Shown here: positions 1 through 8,527 of the stretch, one piece after another | Layout of the letters: the number at the start of each line of letters is the position of its first letter | Numbering within the stretch: position 1 is the stretch's first letter | From: Clostridiales bacterium | GTDB taxonomy: Bacteria > Bacillota > Clostridia > Christensenellales > CAG-138 | NCBI GenBank assembly: GCA_012838425.1 | Contig: DUPG01000026.1 | Span: forward strand, 1-64,000 | DNA length: 64,000 nucleotides | Direction: 5' to 3' | The notes under the pieces: model-generated | Told to the model about the DNA's origin: nothing | Seen by the model: only the letters and a program-made list of their open reading frames with translations | The model's database searches: none | Program-made: the position numbers and the translations under genes

Positions 1-217
1 CCGCGTGGGGAGCGACCTCTTTGAGCCTTTGTTTACCTCGACAATATCACCGATTTCAATCCACGCTCCCCGCGTGGGGAGCGACGGTCATAATTGCGTC
101 ATAAGCACTAACACCGAAATTTCAATCCACGCTCCCCGCGTGGGGAGCGACGATTGGGGGAGTGATGTAATGATAGATTTATCTATTTCAATCCACGCTC
201 CCCGCGTGGGGAGCGAC
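1..217 (-). CRISPR. CRISPR array, type I-C-like repeat, truncated by window start (one partial and three full repeats)
   Basis: 33-bp repeat ATTTCAATCCACGCTCCCCGCGTGGGGAGCGAC at 53-85, 119-151 and 185-217, partial repeat at 1-16. Spacers 17-52 (36 nt), 86-118 (33 nt), 152-184 (33 nt). Reverse complement GTCGCTCCCC..GGGGAGCGTGGATTGAAAT has the palindromic stem and ATTGAAA(C/T) end typical of I-C repeats, so transcription is on the minus strand. Confidence 0.97.
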
Positions 218-396
218 TGCAAATTAAGTAAAAAAATGAATTATCATTATGAATTTCAGCATGAAATTCACAATAAACGATTATTTAATTTGCATTATTA
301 TAGACCTTGTTTTAGTTTATGTCAACACTTTTGAAGGGATTTCCAATTTATTAGGTGCGAAGGTATGTATAAAAGTATGTTTACTTATGCTTCGCA

Positions 397-687
397 CTAC
401 ACTATCAGCACTCCTTCTGGCTCATAGGTTGCTTTTGCTCCTATGTGTTCAATTTTCGTTTGATAATTGTTACCCAGGTAATAAAACCGCAAGCTATCTT
501 TTTCGTGGTCAATCATTTCTGCTAACAAATGCTTTAGTCTTTTTGCTTGCGCGGCATCTAATAAGCATTCGAAAACGCTGTTTTGCACGCGCTGTCCATA
601 ATTTACACATTCCTTCGCAATTTTTCTGAGCCTTTTTCTGCCTGCTGCATCAGAAGTGTTCACATCATAAGTAATAAGTACCAGCAT
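397..687 (-). CDS. cas2: CRISPR-associated endoribonuclease Cas2 (I-C type)
   Basis: Protein MLVLITYDVNTSDAAGRKRLRKIAKECVNYGQRVQNSVFECLLD... is a typical Cas2. The start is trimmed from the 148-aa ORF to ATG at 687, preceded by a GGAGG RBS (actacctcc at 688-696). Confidence 0.95.
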   Translation of the reverse strand: MLVLITYDVNTSDAAGRKRLRKIAKECVNYGQRVQNSVFECLLDAAQAKRLKHLLAEMIDHEKDSLRFYYLGNNYQTKIEHIGAKATYEPEGVLIV

Positions 688-695
688 ACTACCTC

Positions 696-1727
696 CTACT
701 TCCACAAGAATGGCGGATACTCGTCTAAATCCCCTCTTAAATGTCTTGCAAGCAGCAACGCCTGCACATAAGGTACTAATCCCCAAGGCATTTTCTCTTT
801 TAGGAAAGGATGAGTGATAGTATCCCTTTTCCTTTCCTGCCATTGCTGTAATATTCGTTTTCTACCGTCATCAGTAAAGAGTACTACGCCATTTTCTCTT
901 TGCAAAAAGTCGTTTGGCTTGATAATTCTGTTGTTAATCAATGTAAGAACGAATCTGTCTGCTAAGCTGCAACGCAACTCCTCCATTAAATCTAAGGCAA
1001 GCGAGGGTCGTCCCGGCCTATCCCTATGTAAGAATCCTACATACGAGTCCAGTCCTACTGATTCAAGCGCAGAAGCGCATTCGTTGGCAAGAAGCATATA
1101 CACAAATGAAAGCATCGCGTTTACCCTATCCAACGGGGGACGCCTGCTCCTCTCCTTGAAATAAAAATGCTCTTTTTCGTTTAGAATCATCTCATCAAAT
1201 GCCGAAAAGTAAACCGAAGCCGCTTCACCCTCCATTCCTCTAAGGCTATCTAAATCATTCGTGTCTTTTATTGCATGCAATGAGTTATGCAAAAAGCCTG
1301 ATATCTCCAGCAATCTCTCCACATCAACGCGCGGGGCATGGTCCCTAATTGTTCTTTCTATGCTCCATCTTGCGTTGAACACTTTTCCGAACACCATGTT
1401 TCGCGCTATCAGGCAGCTTTTTTCCTCACTATCCGAAATGCGATATTGAGTTTTACGCAAAAGAACATTTCCGGTGCTTTTTCCAACCGCTCGTGCTAAG
1501 AATCGCCCGTTTGGAGTACAGAAGCATAGATTTATGTTTGCTTTTGCACACATACCCATCAATGCAGGACTCGCGCCACTATATGAGAAAGATATTATAT
1601 GCTCTAATGTATGCAATGGGTAGCGTGCTAATTCTTCACCGTCCTTCTGCACGACTACATTTTCGCCATCTAATGACAAGTATGCTTCGGTTGAGGTTAC
1701 ATATAGCGTATTTAACAGCTTTCTCAT
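696..1727 (-). CDS. cas1: CRISPR-associated endonuclease Cas1 (I-C type)
   Basis: 343 aa with Cas1 features (MRKLLNTLYV..., EGEAASVYFSAFD, LHRDRPGRPSLALDLMEELR). Located between cas4 and cas2. Confidence 0.96.
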   Translation of the reverse strand: MRKLLNTLYVTSTEAYLSLDGENVVVQKDGEELARYPLHTLEHIISFSYSGASPALMGMCAKANINLCFCTPNGRFLARAVGKSTGNVLLRKTQYRISDSEEKSCLIARNMVFGKVFNARWSIERTIRDHAPRVDVERLLEISGFLHNSLHAIKDTNDLDSLRGMEGEAASVYFSAFDEMILNEKEHFYFKERSRRPPLDRVNAMLSFVYMLLANECASALESVGLDSYVGFLHRDRPGRPSLALDLMEELRCSLADRFVLTLINNRIIKPNDFLQRENGVVLFTDDGRKRILQQWQERKRDTITHPFLKEKMPWGLVPYVQALLLARHLRGDLDEYPPFLWK

Positions 1728-2422
1728 AAGTTTTCCTCCAAATACTTTTTAACCGAAGGATTTTTCATCAGCGCAGGTACGCATAATTCTTTTATCGAAC
1801 ATGAGTTGCACTTCTTTGTTCGCTTTACATTTGGTGTATATCCTTTCATATACAGCAGGTGCATTTGCTCCACAGCTTCATATACTTCCTGCCTTAATTC
1901 ATCAGTAAAGGCTATCAGCTCACGACGCCTTGGTTTTCCATAATACAATGCGCCTTGCTTGATTTCACAGCATAGCATTTCCTCTAAACACATAGCTTGT
2001 GCGCAAAGCTGAGCAGCGTCGCAGTTGTTCTCCTTTGGCTCTCCATGCTTATATTCAATTGGGAAGGGCAAATATCGCCCTTCCCAGCCAAACAGTGTAA
2101 TACCGTTTGGATTTTCATGGAACTCTAACACATCACATTTACCAGACAAACCAAGACTGTGCGACTTAATATTCATGCCGCGCGTAATTATCACCTTGCC
2201 GCGCTTTTCCGTCAAGGCTTCGTTATGGGCGCGTTCATGCATTAGCTCACCTCCGACAGTCAAGACATTGTCAGCCCATTGGTCTTCAATATGTATCAAA
2301 GCCCATTGCCGCTTGCAAAACAGAAAATGCTGCAACCCAGATAATTGCAGGAAATCTTCTTCATTGTATTTGCTTACACTTTCTCGATGCAAGTTACTCC
2401 CTCGGGAATTATTTAGTAACAT
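1724..2422 (-). CDS. cas4: CRISPR-associated exonuclease Cas4
   Basis: QLSGLQHFLFCKRQWALIHIEDQW and the C-terminal cysteine cluster CNSCSIKELCVP match Cas4. Overlaps the cas1 start by 4 nt (ATGA). A TTG start at 2392 behind GGGAG is an alternative. Confidence 0.93.
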   Translation of the reverse strand: MLLNNSRGSNLHRESVSKYNEEDFLQLSGLQHFLFCKRQWALIHIEDQWADNVLTVGGELMHERAHNEALTEKRGKVIITRGMNIKSHSLGLSGKCDVLEFHENPNGITLFGWEGRYLPFPIEYKHGEPKENNCDAAQLCAQAMCLEEMLCCEIKQGALYYGKPRRRELIAFTDELRQEVYEAVEQMHLLYMKGYTPNVKRTKKCNSCSIKELCVPALMKNPSVKKYLEENL

Positions 2423-2637
2423 TTTGTTGTTGCCTTGCGACTGTTTTTATAAACGCCAATCCACACCATCTAAAAATAATCTAAACGCTTGCGTTTTACG
2501 CTGGAATACTTCAAAGCCTACTTACAATAATCTTTCATATTTCATTATAAATATTTTTCCAGAATACGCAAGGGGATATTTACAATAGTTAACATTATTA
2601 CTTGCTTCTGCATAGAGGGGTAAATAAACCCTAAATT

Positions 2638-2677
2638 AAAAAACGGTGCACATGTGGAACTTGAACCCACGCGCACC
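2638..2677 (-). terminator. Rho-independent terminator-like hairpin downstream of the cupin gene; arm resembles a tRNA T-arm
   Basis: Minus strand GGTGCGCGTGGGTTCAAGTTCCACATGTGCACC followed by GTTTTTT. Confidence 0.55.
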
Positions 2678-2737
2678 ATGCTGAGAGTATGGTCTGGTAT
2701 TCGCAGGAGCTATTTTACATCGAAAAGTATTTAATTA

Positions 2738-3193
2738 TCAATAGCTATGCCTTTCCGCGTCGGCTTTCGTTCTATGAATTGTGCCGTGAGGATGCTCGGG
2801 CGGGGCGTAAATTGTGAACAATTTTAGTGGGATACGCCCAGTGTTCACTACATTGTGCCATATACCTGCCGGAACGAATATGCCGCTTCCGCATGATATG
2901 TTCTGCCTAAAATTCAAGCAGTCACGCGTGTCGCCCATTAGCGTCATTCCTTGCCCCTCGACAATATAGAAAAACTGGTCAACCTCTTCATGAACCTCTA
3001 AGCCAACAATGTCGTTTACGTCTATGCTCATTAGAGTTAGCTGCAGATGCTCGCCGGTCCAAAGCGCTCTGCGGAAGAAATCGTTGCGACGAGCGGCTTC
3101 ATTCATGTTTGTCACAAAAGGTCGGGGGCCGAAATCCGTTTGTCCTAATTGCGAATGACCATAATTTCGATTACGATTGTTAAAATATTGCAC
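2738..3193 (-). CDS. Cupin domain-containing protein
   Basis: HEEVDQFFYIVEGQG...GSGIFVPAGIWHNVVNTG cupin motifs. Likely GTG start at 3193 behind GGAGG. Confidence 0.85.
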   Translation of the reverse strand: MQYFNNRNRNYGHSQLGQTDFGPRPFVTNMNEAARRNDFFRRALWTGEHLQLTLMSIDVNDIVGLEVHEEVDQFFYIVEGQGMTLMGDTRDCLNFRQNISCGSGIFVPAGIWHNVVNTGRIPLKLFTIYAPPEHPHGTIHRTKADAERHSY

Positions 3194-3313
3194 AAGTTTA
3201 CCTCCATAAAAAAATCTAATACTTAGTACTATAAGTATGATTTTCGACAATTTTGCGTTCCCGATTTCACGAAAATGATTTTCAATTATCTATACATTTT
3301 ATTAAAATATTAC

Positions 3314-3342
3314 TTGAAATAATATAGAATCTACTGTATAAT
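3314..3342 (+). promoter_or_regulatory. Sigma-A-like promoter of the GGDEF gene
   Basis: TTGAAA (3314-3319), 17-nt spacer, TATAAT (3337-3342). Confidence 0.6.
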
Positions 3343-3389
3343 AGAATTGAATAAGCTTTATGCTTTAGCTTGCTTATAGGTGGTAGATA

Positions 3390-4667
3390 ATGGGGAGTGT
3401 TTTTACTACAAATCGTATTGACGGTAATTTGCTTGAAAGGCTGCTTAACCGTTATGCTGGCGGCATAGGCTTATATGCGGTTGAGAATGGTTCCGTTGCT
3501 TTCCTTTTCGCAAGTGAAGAATATAAGAGCTTAGCTCTGAAAGCCGCTGATGTTTTCGCAACTCATAGCTTAGGCGAAACTGTTGTTTTATCGAATTCTC
3601 AAGGGCTGCTATATAAAACTATTATGGAAGCGTTCGATTTGGGCGAATCACAGGCAGAGCTAAAGACATTTGACGCTATTCTGAAAATTAAAGCCGAAAA
3701 GCTTGATGACGATAGTATTATTATTGTAAGATTATATGATTTCACCGAGCAGAGAAGCATTGATACCAAGCTAAAGCTAAACGAGGATATTATTCGTTCC
3801 GTGCTTAGCGAAACTGATATTTCTATTTGGGATTATCATATAGACAACAACTGTATTATTAAGCTTCCCTACTCTAACGATTTTAACAGGACGCTTGAGC
3901 CGCCTACTCCCGAAACCTTTGTAGCAAATGGATATGTTCATTCCGATTACGCTGAAGATTTCTTAGATATGTTCCGCGATATTGCTAACGGGAAAGAAAA
4001 AGTAAGCGGAACATTTTTAATAAAGGATATGAACACCTGCGAGTATAAGCAGGAAACATTTAAGTTCAAGTGCAATAAGAGCGGAACCGGTCATTCGATA
4101 GGAATATCTACTCCGCATCACGAAGCTGCAAGCAGCTCAAGCTGCGGTTTGAGTGCAGACAATATTGACAATGAAAGTGATGAGCTTAACATTGACGAAA
4201 TAACCGGGCTATACAATAAAGCCTATACTTTAAGGAGTGTATCGTGCCAAGTATCTCACTCCAGCTTTGGCTCAACGCATTGCTTATTGCTTTTCGACTT
4301 AGACAATTTCAGCGCAATTGATGAAACGCTTGGGCACGAAGCAGGCAACGAGATTTTAGAGCGTTTTGGCAACCTGCTAACAAGCGTGTTCTATACTACC
4401 GATACAATCGGAAGAATGGGCGACGATGAATTTGTAATCTATATGCCTAATGTATCCGATGCAGCGGTAAAATCAATGCTGCAGGAATTCTACGATATGC
4501 TTTTGGAAAACAGCTTTTCGCCACAGTTCAGGATTTGCGCTTCTGTTGGCGTGGTTGTGTTCACTAAGGAAGACTTCGAAGTTGACGATGTAATGCAGAA
4601 AGCCGAAAAGGCATTACAGAAAGCAAAGGATAGCGGCAAAAACAAGTACATCATATACAGACCATAG
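3390..4667 (+). CDS. GGDEF domain-containing (diguanylate cyclase-like) protein
   Basis: C-terminal DEITGLYNKAY...LLLFDLDNFSAIDETLGHEAGNEIL...RMGDDEFVIYMP. The signature is GDDEF rather than GGDEF. Confidence 0.85.
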   Translation: MGSVFTTNRIDGNLLERLLNRYAGGIGLYAVENGSVAFLFASEEYKSLALKAADVFATHSLGETVVLSNSQGLLYKTIMEAFDLGESQAELKTFDAILKIKAEKLDDDSIIIVRLYDFTEQRSIDTKLKLNEDIIRSVLSETDISIWDYHIDNNCIIKLPYSNDFNRTLEPPTPETFVANGYVHSDYAEDFLDMFRDIANGKEKVSGTFLIKDMNTCEYKQETFKFKCNKSGTGHSIGISTPHHEAASSSSCGLSADNIDNESDELNIDEITGLYNKAYTLRSVSCQVSHSSFGSTHCLLLFDLDNFSAIDETLGHEAGNEILERFGNLLTSVFYTTDTIGRMGDDEFVIYMPNVSDAAVKSMLQEFYDMLLENSFSPQFRICASVGVVVFTKEDFEVDDVMQKAEKALQKAKDSGKNKYIIYRP

Positions 4668-5327
4668 CTAAATCTCAATATATTTAATGACTTCTTCGCT
4701 GTTTTCTGCCCTGTTTCTCAATAGCAAGGTGGTGTCAGCGAGTTCTTTTTGCTCAAATTCGGTTATATCTACTGTTTTAATCGTGCTTTTGTATGGATGC
4801 AGCTCATAAATAGTATCTATGCAGTTCAGAAAAACTGTATGAAACCTGTATTTCTTTCTTTTCTGCTGAGCCTGTATCCTTTCAAAAATATGCTCAATAT
4901 CCGAATAGATTTCCCCATTGTTATGCAAGAAAATGTATAAGCAATTCGTTTTCAGCAACGAATAATTGGTGTTGAGCTTCATCAGCTTTTTATCAAATCT
5001 GTATAGCGTTTTGAATATGTACGATTGTGCGCCATTTTCTGTGTCTATGGCTTGGAGTCTGCCGCAAAAGAAGCGTGCTCTATCCATAAAAGGCTCAATC
5101 TCAGGATACGGAATTTCCTCTAAGCGCTTTCCCAAGTACTTGTCGATAACCTTTTGCGCTTCACCCTCATATTGAAGCAGAGCTTGCGTAACCTCAATGC
5201 CAATGCTCTTGCCCTCGTTGACCCAATCAGGACTTTCGGATTTAGTGTATAGCCCTCTATACTCGCTTCCTATCTTTCCTATTGAGAGCAGCGCGTAGAT
5301 TTCATTGTATAGCTTTTCGTAAATCAT
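4668..5327 (-). CDS. Hypothetical protein; possible PD-(D/E)XK-like N-terminal motif
   Basis: ATG at 5327 with a GGAGGGAG RBS. Contains SPDWVNEGKSIGIEVTQAL. Confidence 0.6.
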   Translation of the reverse strand: MIYEKLYNEIYALLSIGKIGSEYRGLYTKSESPDWVNEGKSIGIEVTQALLQYEGEAQKVIDKYLGKRLEEIPYPEIEPFMDRARFFCGRLQAIDTENGAQSYIFKTLYRFDKKLMKLNTNYSLLKTNCLYIFLHNNGEIYSDIEHIFERIQAQQKRKKYRFHTVFLNCIDTIYELHPYKSTIKTVDITEFEQKELADTTLLLRNRAENSEEVIKYIEI

Positions 5328-5404
5328 ACTCCCTCCGACCCTACTATTGTATTCATTTCTTGCTATTGGTTGCAACCGCTTAAAGTATTGGCTATCATAT
5401 TAAA

Positions 5405-6121
5405 ATGATTACTAAGAAGCAAATACACCTTACTGATAGGCTGAAAGCAGTCGCGGAAATGGTAAATTGCAAAACAGTCGCAGATATAGGGTGCGACCAT
5501 GGCAGGCTGGCTGTTTCACTTTTACAGCAAGGCAAAGCTGATTTCGCATATGCTTCCGATATCAGCCCGGCGTCAGTCGCAAAAACCGAAGCATTAGCAA
5601 AAAAGTGCGGTATGCACGATAAAATGCACATTACCTGCGCTGATGGATTAAAGGCTATTGCAGACAAAGCAGTTGATGCTATTATAATAGCAGGTATGGG
5701 CGGCATACTAATTTCGGAAATTCTTGACGCCGGTGCTATTACTGCAAAATCAGCACAGCAAATAATAATGCAGCCTATGAGGGGAGACAGTGAGCTGCGC
5801 CAATACCTCTACGAAAATAGATACAGCATTATTGATGAGCGTTTAGTATTTGAGGACAAGCGAGCGTATCCTATAATCTGCGCAAGATACACAGGCGAAT
5901 ACGATAATATCCCCGACTTTTTCCCAAAAGGATTTTATGAAGTCAGCTATTACTTGGCGAAAAAGCGGGATAAAAACCTGCACAGATACTTGCATATGCA
6001 AAAAGAAAGACTTACAGCTATTATGCAGTCAAAACCTAACAGCGAAGCAGAGCGTTTTTTGCATAGCATTGATAAAATATTAGACTACTACAATAAGGAG
6101 GAGAATGATGAAGCTAAATGA
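5405..6121 (+). CDS. trmK: tRNA (adenine(22)-N(1))-methyltransferase TrmK family
   Basis: ADIGCDHGRLAVSLLQ...IIAGMGGILISEIL...MQPMRGDSELRQYL. Followed by a Nif3-like gene, the usual neighbour. Confidence 0.9.
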   Translation: MITKKQIHLTDRLKAVAEMVNCKTVADIGCDHGRLAVSLLQQGKADFAYASDISPASVAKTEALAKKCGMHDKMHITCADGLKAIADKAVDAIIIAGMGGILISEILDAGAITAKSAQQIIMQPMRGDSELRQYLYENRYSIIDERLVFEDKRAYPIICARYTGEYDNIPDFFPKGFYEVSYYLAKKRDKNLHRYLHMQKERLTAIMQSKPNSEAERFLHSIDKILDYYNKEENDEAK

Positions 6122-6884
6122 TTTCTTAAATTTGATGGAGGAGCTTGCCCCCACTAACCTTGCTATGAGCTTTGATAATGTGGGCTTGCTTGTTGGCACA
6201 GATAAAAAGGAAATAAAAAAAGTATTAGTAGCATTGGACTGCACCATTCAAGTAGCAAAAGAAGCCATTGAAGGCAATTACGACCTGGTATTATGCCACC
6301 ACCCTATTATCAGGGAGCCCGTAAACCGAATATTGCATGACCAATATAGCACACAAGTAATCTATACGCTTATAAGAAACGGTATAGGAATGTACGCCGC
6401 GCACACGAACTTAGACGCAGTAACAGGCGGCGTTAACGATGTATTGGCGAGCATATTCGAGCTGCAGAACATCGAGGTTGAGCCAGTTGAGAAAATCGCG
6501 CGCGTTGGCGACCTGAAAATGCCTATCAAGCTCTCAGAGCTTGTGAAAAACGTTGATGAAAAGCTGAATGCAAAGTCAAAATGCGCTACTGCGAACTTCG
6601 AGCGCGACTTAGACAAAATAGAAATAAAGCGTGTAGCGGTGCTGGGTGGTTCAGGCGGGAGCAGCATAGACTTAGTAAAAGCTATGCACGCAGATGTGCT
6701 GATTACGGGCGAGGTTAAGCACAGTCAAGCTATTGAAGCGTCAACAAAGGGCTTGAGCATTATTCAAGCTGGACATTATGAAACTGAGGTGGTTGTGTTA
6801 AAACACTTGATTACTCATTTACAAAGCCTTGATAATAGTGTAGAATATACTTTGACGAGTTGCGAAACGCCTTCGCTTAGATGA
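6105..6884 (+). CDS. Nif3-like dinuclear metal center family protein
   Basis: APTNLAMSFDNVGLLVG...CHHPIIREP...AHTNLDAVTGGVND. Confidence 0.9.
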   Translation: MMKLNDFLNLMEELAPTNLAMSFDNVGLLVGTDKKEIKKVLVALDCTIQVAKEAIEGNYDLVLCHHPIIREPVNRILHDQYSTQVIYTLIRNGIGMYAAHTNLDAVTGGVNDVLASIFELQNIEVEPVEKIARVGDLKMPIKLSELVKNVDEKLNAKSKCATANFERDLDKIEIKRVAVLGGSGGSSIDLVKAMHADVLITGEVKHSQAIEASTKGLSIIQAGHYETEVVVLKHLITHLQSLDNSVEYTLTSCETPSLR

Positions 6885-6923
6885 AGCGCGTTTTTTCAAC
6901 TGCTAAAATTGGGAGGCGATAAT

Positions 6924-7640
6924 ATGGATTTGCTACAATCATTATGGGCTTACCATGATGCATGTTCAAATATAGCGCGAGTTGAAGCTGAATTGGCCTC
7001 GACAGAAGCGCATAAAAAGTTTGTTGCTCTGCACGCAGAACTGACTGAGCTGCAAAATAAGAAGAACAAGCTGGTAAATATTCTTGAAAGCAGCAATTTG
7101 GCTTTACATACTCTTGAAAATGAGTACGCAGATTTGGAGAGGAAAATTCCTATTGAGATTACTGAGCTTGAGAAAAGGCAGAGCATGGAGGATGTTACAT
7201 CTTCAAATATTATTGCGATTAAGAACAGCTTAGAGGACTTGCTGCGCGATATTAAAACATTGAAGGCAAAAATAATTAAGCTTGCTGAAAACATAATAAT
7301 TGCGCAGAATCAGCTTCAAGAAACGCTGTCGCGCGGTACTAAGGTATTGCGCGCATACAATAAAATAAGCAGTATTTGCAAGGAAGAAGCAGATGCAAGA
7401 GCGCCTGAGATTAAGAAGTTACACGAGATAAAGGCGCAGTGTGCTGCAAAGGTTCCGCCGGAGCTTGTTAGGAAGTACGACAGAGTTCGCGGAATGCACG
7501 CGGACCCGTTAGCCGCACTTAATGAAAACAAGTGCAGCGGCTGCAATATGTCATTGCCTACTTCAACAGTGCAAATTATTGAAGAGGGCAATTCAATTGT
7601 TACTTGCGAAAACTGCGGAAGAATACTATACTGTAATTGA
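6924..7640 (+). CDS. Coiled-coil protein with C-terminal C4 zinc ribbon
   Basis: Helical N-terminus and C-terminal CSGCNMSLP...CENCGRILYCN. Start at 6924 behind GGGAGGCGATAAT. Confidence 0.85.
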   Translation: MDLLQSLWAYHDACSNIARVEAELASTEAHKKFVALHAELTELQNKKNKLVNILESSNLALHTLENEYADLERKIPIEITELEKRQSMEDVTSSNIIAIKNSLEDLLRDIKTLKAKIIKLAENIIIAQNQLQETLSRGTKVLRAYNKISSICKEEADARAPEIKKLHEIKAQCAAKVPPELVRKYDRVRGMHADPLAALNENKCSGCNMSLPTSTVQIIEEGNSIVTCENCGRILYCN

Positions 7641-7981
7641 ATTCGAGTAAGACAGGGGACCGCATGTAGAAATACATGAGGAAAGTCCGAGCTCCATAGG
7701 GCAGGGTGCTGGGTAACACCCAGTGGAGGCGACTCCAAGGAAAGTGCAACAGAAAAAGTACCGCCGCATTATTGCGGTAAGGGTGGAAAAGTGAGGTAAG
7801 AGCTCACTGGCGGCTTGGCGACTTGTCCGTCCTGTAAACCCCACTCGGAGCAAGATTGGAATGAGAGCATTTAATGGTTGCCCGCCACGCTCTTTGTAAT
7901 CGCTTGAGTATATAGGCAACTATATTACCTAGATAGATGGTCCCACTTAGACAGAACTCGGCTTATGGCTTGCTCGAATTC
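7639..7981 (+). ncRNA. rnpB: RNase P RNA component (bacterial type A-like)
   Basis: Conserved blocks GAGGAAAGTCCGAGCTCC, GACTCCAAGGAAAGTGCAACAGAAA, CCCACTCGGAGCAAGA and AGATAGATGG..ACAGAACTCGGCTTA. P1-like pairing of 7639-7651 with 7969-7981. Confidence 0.95.
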
Positions 7982-8005
7982 ACATATCGTTTGGAGGAAA
8001 AGCAA

Positions 8006-8383
8006 ATGAAAGAAATAGTCAGCTTGACCACTAAGAATGTTATGGCGATTGGTCCCTACAACTTGGCTGTTAAGGCTAACGGTTTTTTATTTACATCAGG
8101 AATGATTGGTATTGACCCCGAAACAAATGAGCTGAAGCCTTGTGTTGAAAGTCAAGCGGAACAGATTTTCATCAACTTGAAGAATATCTTAAAGGATTGT
8201 AATATCACTATCCAAAATGTTGTTAAAACTACTGTGTTTTTAGCTGATATGAACGACTTTGCAAAGGTAAACACCATTTACGCTAAGCATTTTTCGACTG
8301 ATTTTCCCGCCCGCTCATGCGTAGAAGTTTCTAAGCTGCCTAAGGGCGCTTTGGTTGAAGTTGAGCTTATTGCTACCCTATAG
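8006..8383 (+). CDS. ridA: RidA family protein (reactive intermediate/imine deaminase)
   Basis: AIGPYNLAVKANGFLFTSGMIGIDPETNEL...VVKTTVFLADMNDFAKVNTIYAKHF...PARSCVEVSKLPKGALVEVELIA. Start at 8006 behind GGAGG; the longer ORF runs into rnpB. Confidence 0.93.
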   Translation: MKEIVSLTTKNVMAIGPYNLAVKANGFLFTSGMIGIDPETNELKPCVESQAEQIFINLKNILKDCNITIQNVVKTTVFLADMNDFAKVNTIYAKHFSTDFPARSCVEVSKLPKGALVEVELIATL

Positions 8384-8527
8384 TGAAAAAACTATGTTCT
8401 GATTTAACATTTTCTTATAAAAAAGCGTCATTTTTTTACTACCTTTCTTTCTGACGGTAATATGGTATACTTATATAAGATGAGTTATATTTCGGTAGAA
8501 ATAAGCTACGGATGAGGTGAGCAGCAT

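Noticed and set aside
5-334. 109-aa ORF with repeated ISIHAPRVGSD
   Set aside because: It is translation through the CRISPR repeats, not a protein-coding gene.
2025-2588. 187-aa plus-strand ORF opposite cas4
   Set aside because: Antisense to a well-supported Cas4 CDS; no recognisable domain.
7316-7919. Minus-strand ORFs 7316-7738 and 7626-7919
   Set aside because: They overlap the zinc-ribbon gene and the highly conserved rnpB RNA; low-complexity and implausible translation.
7937-8005. N-terminal extension of the RidA ORF
   Set aside because: Lies inside the rnpB 3' end. The RBS and family alignment place the start at 8006.
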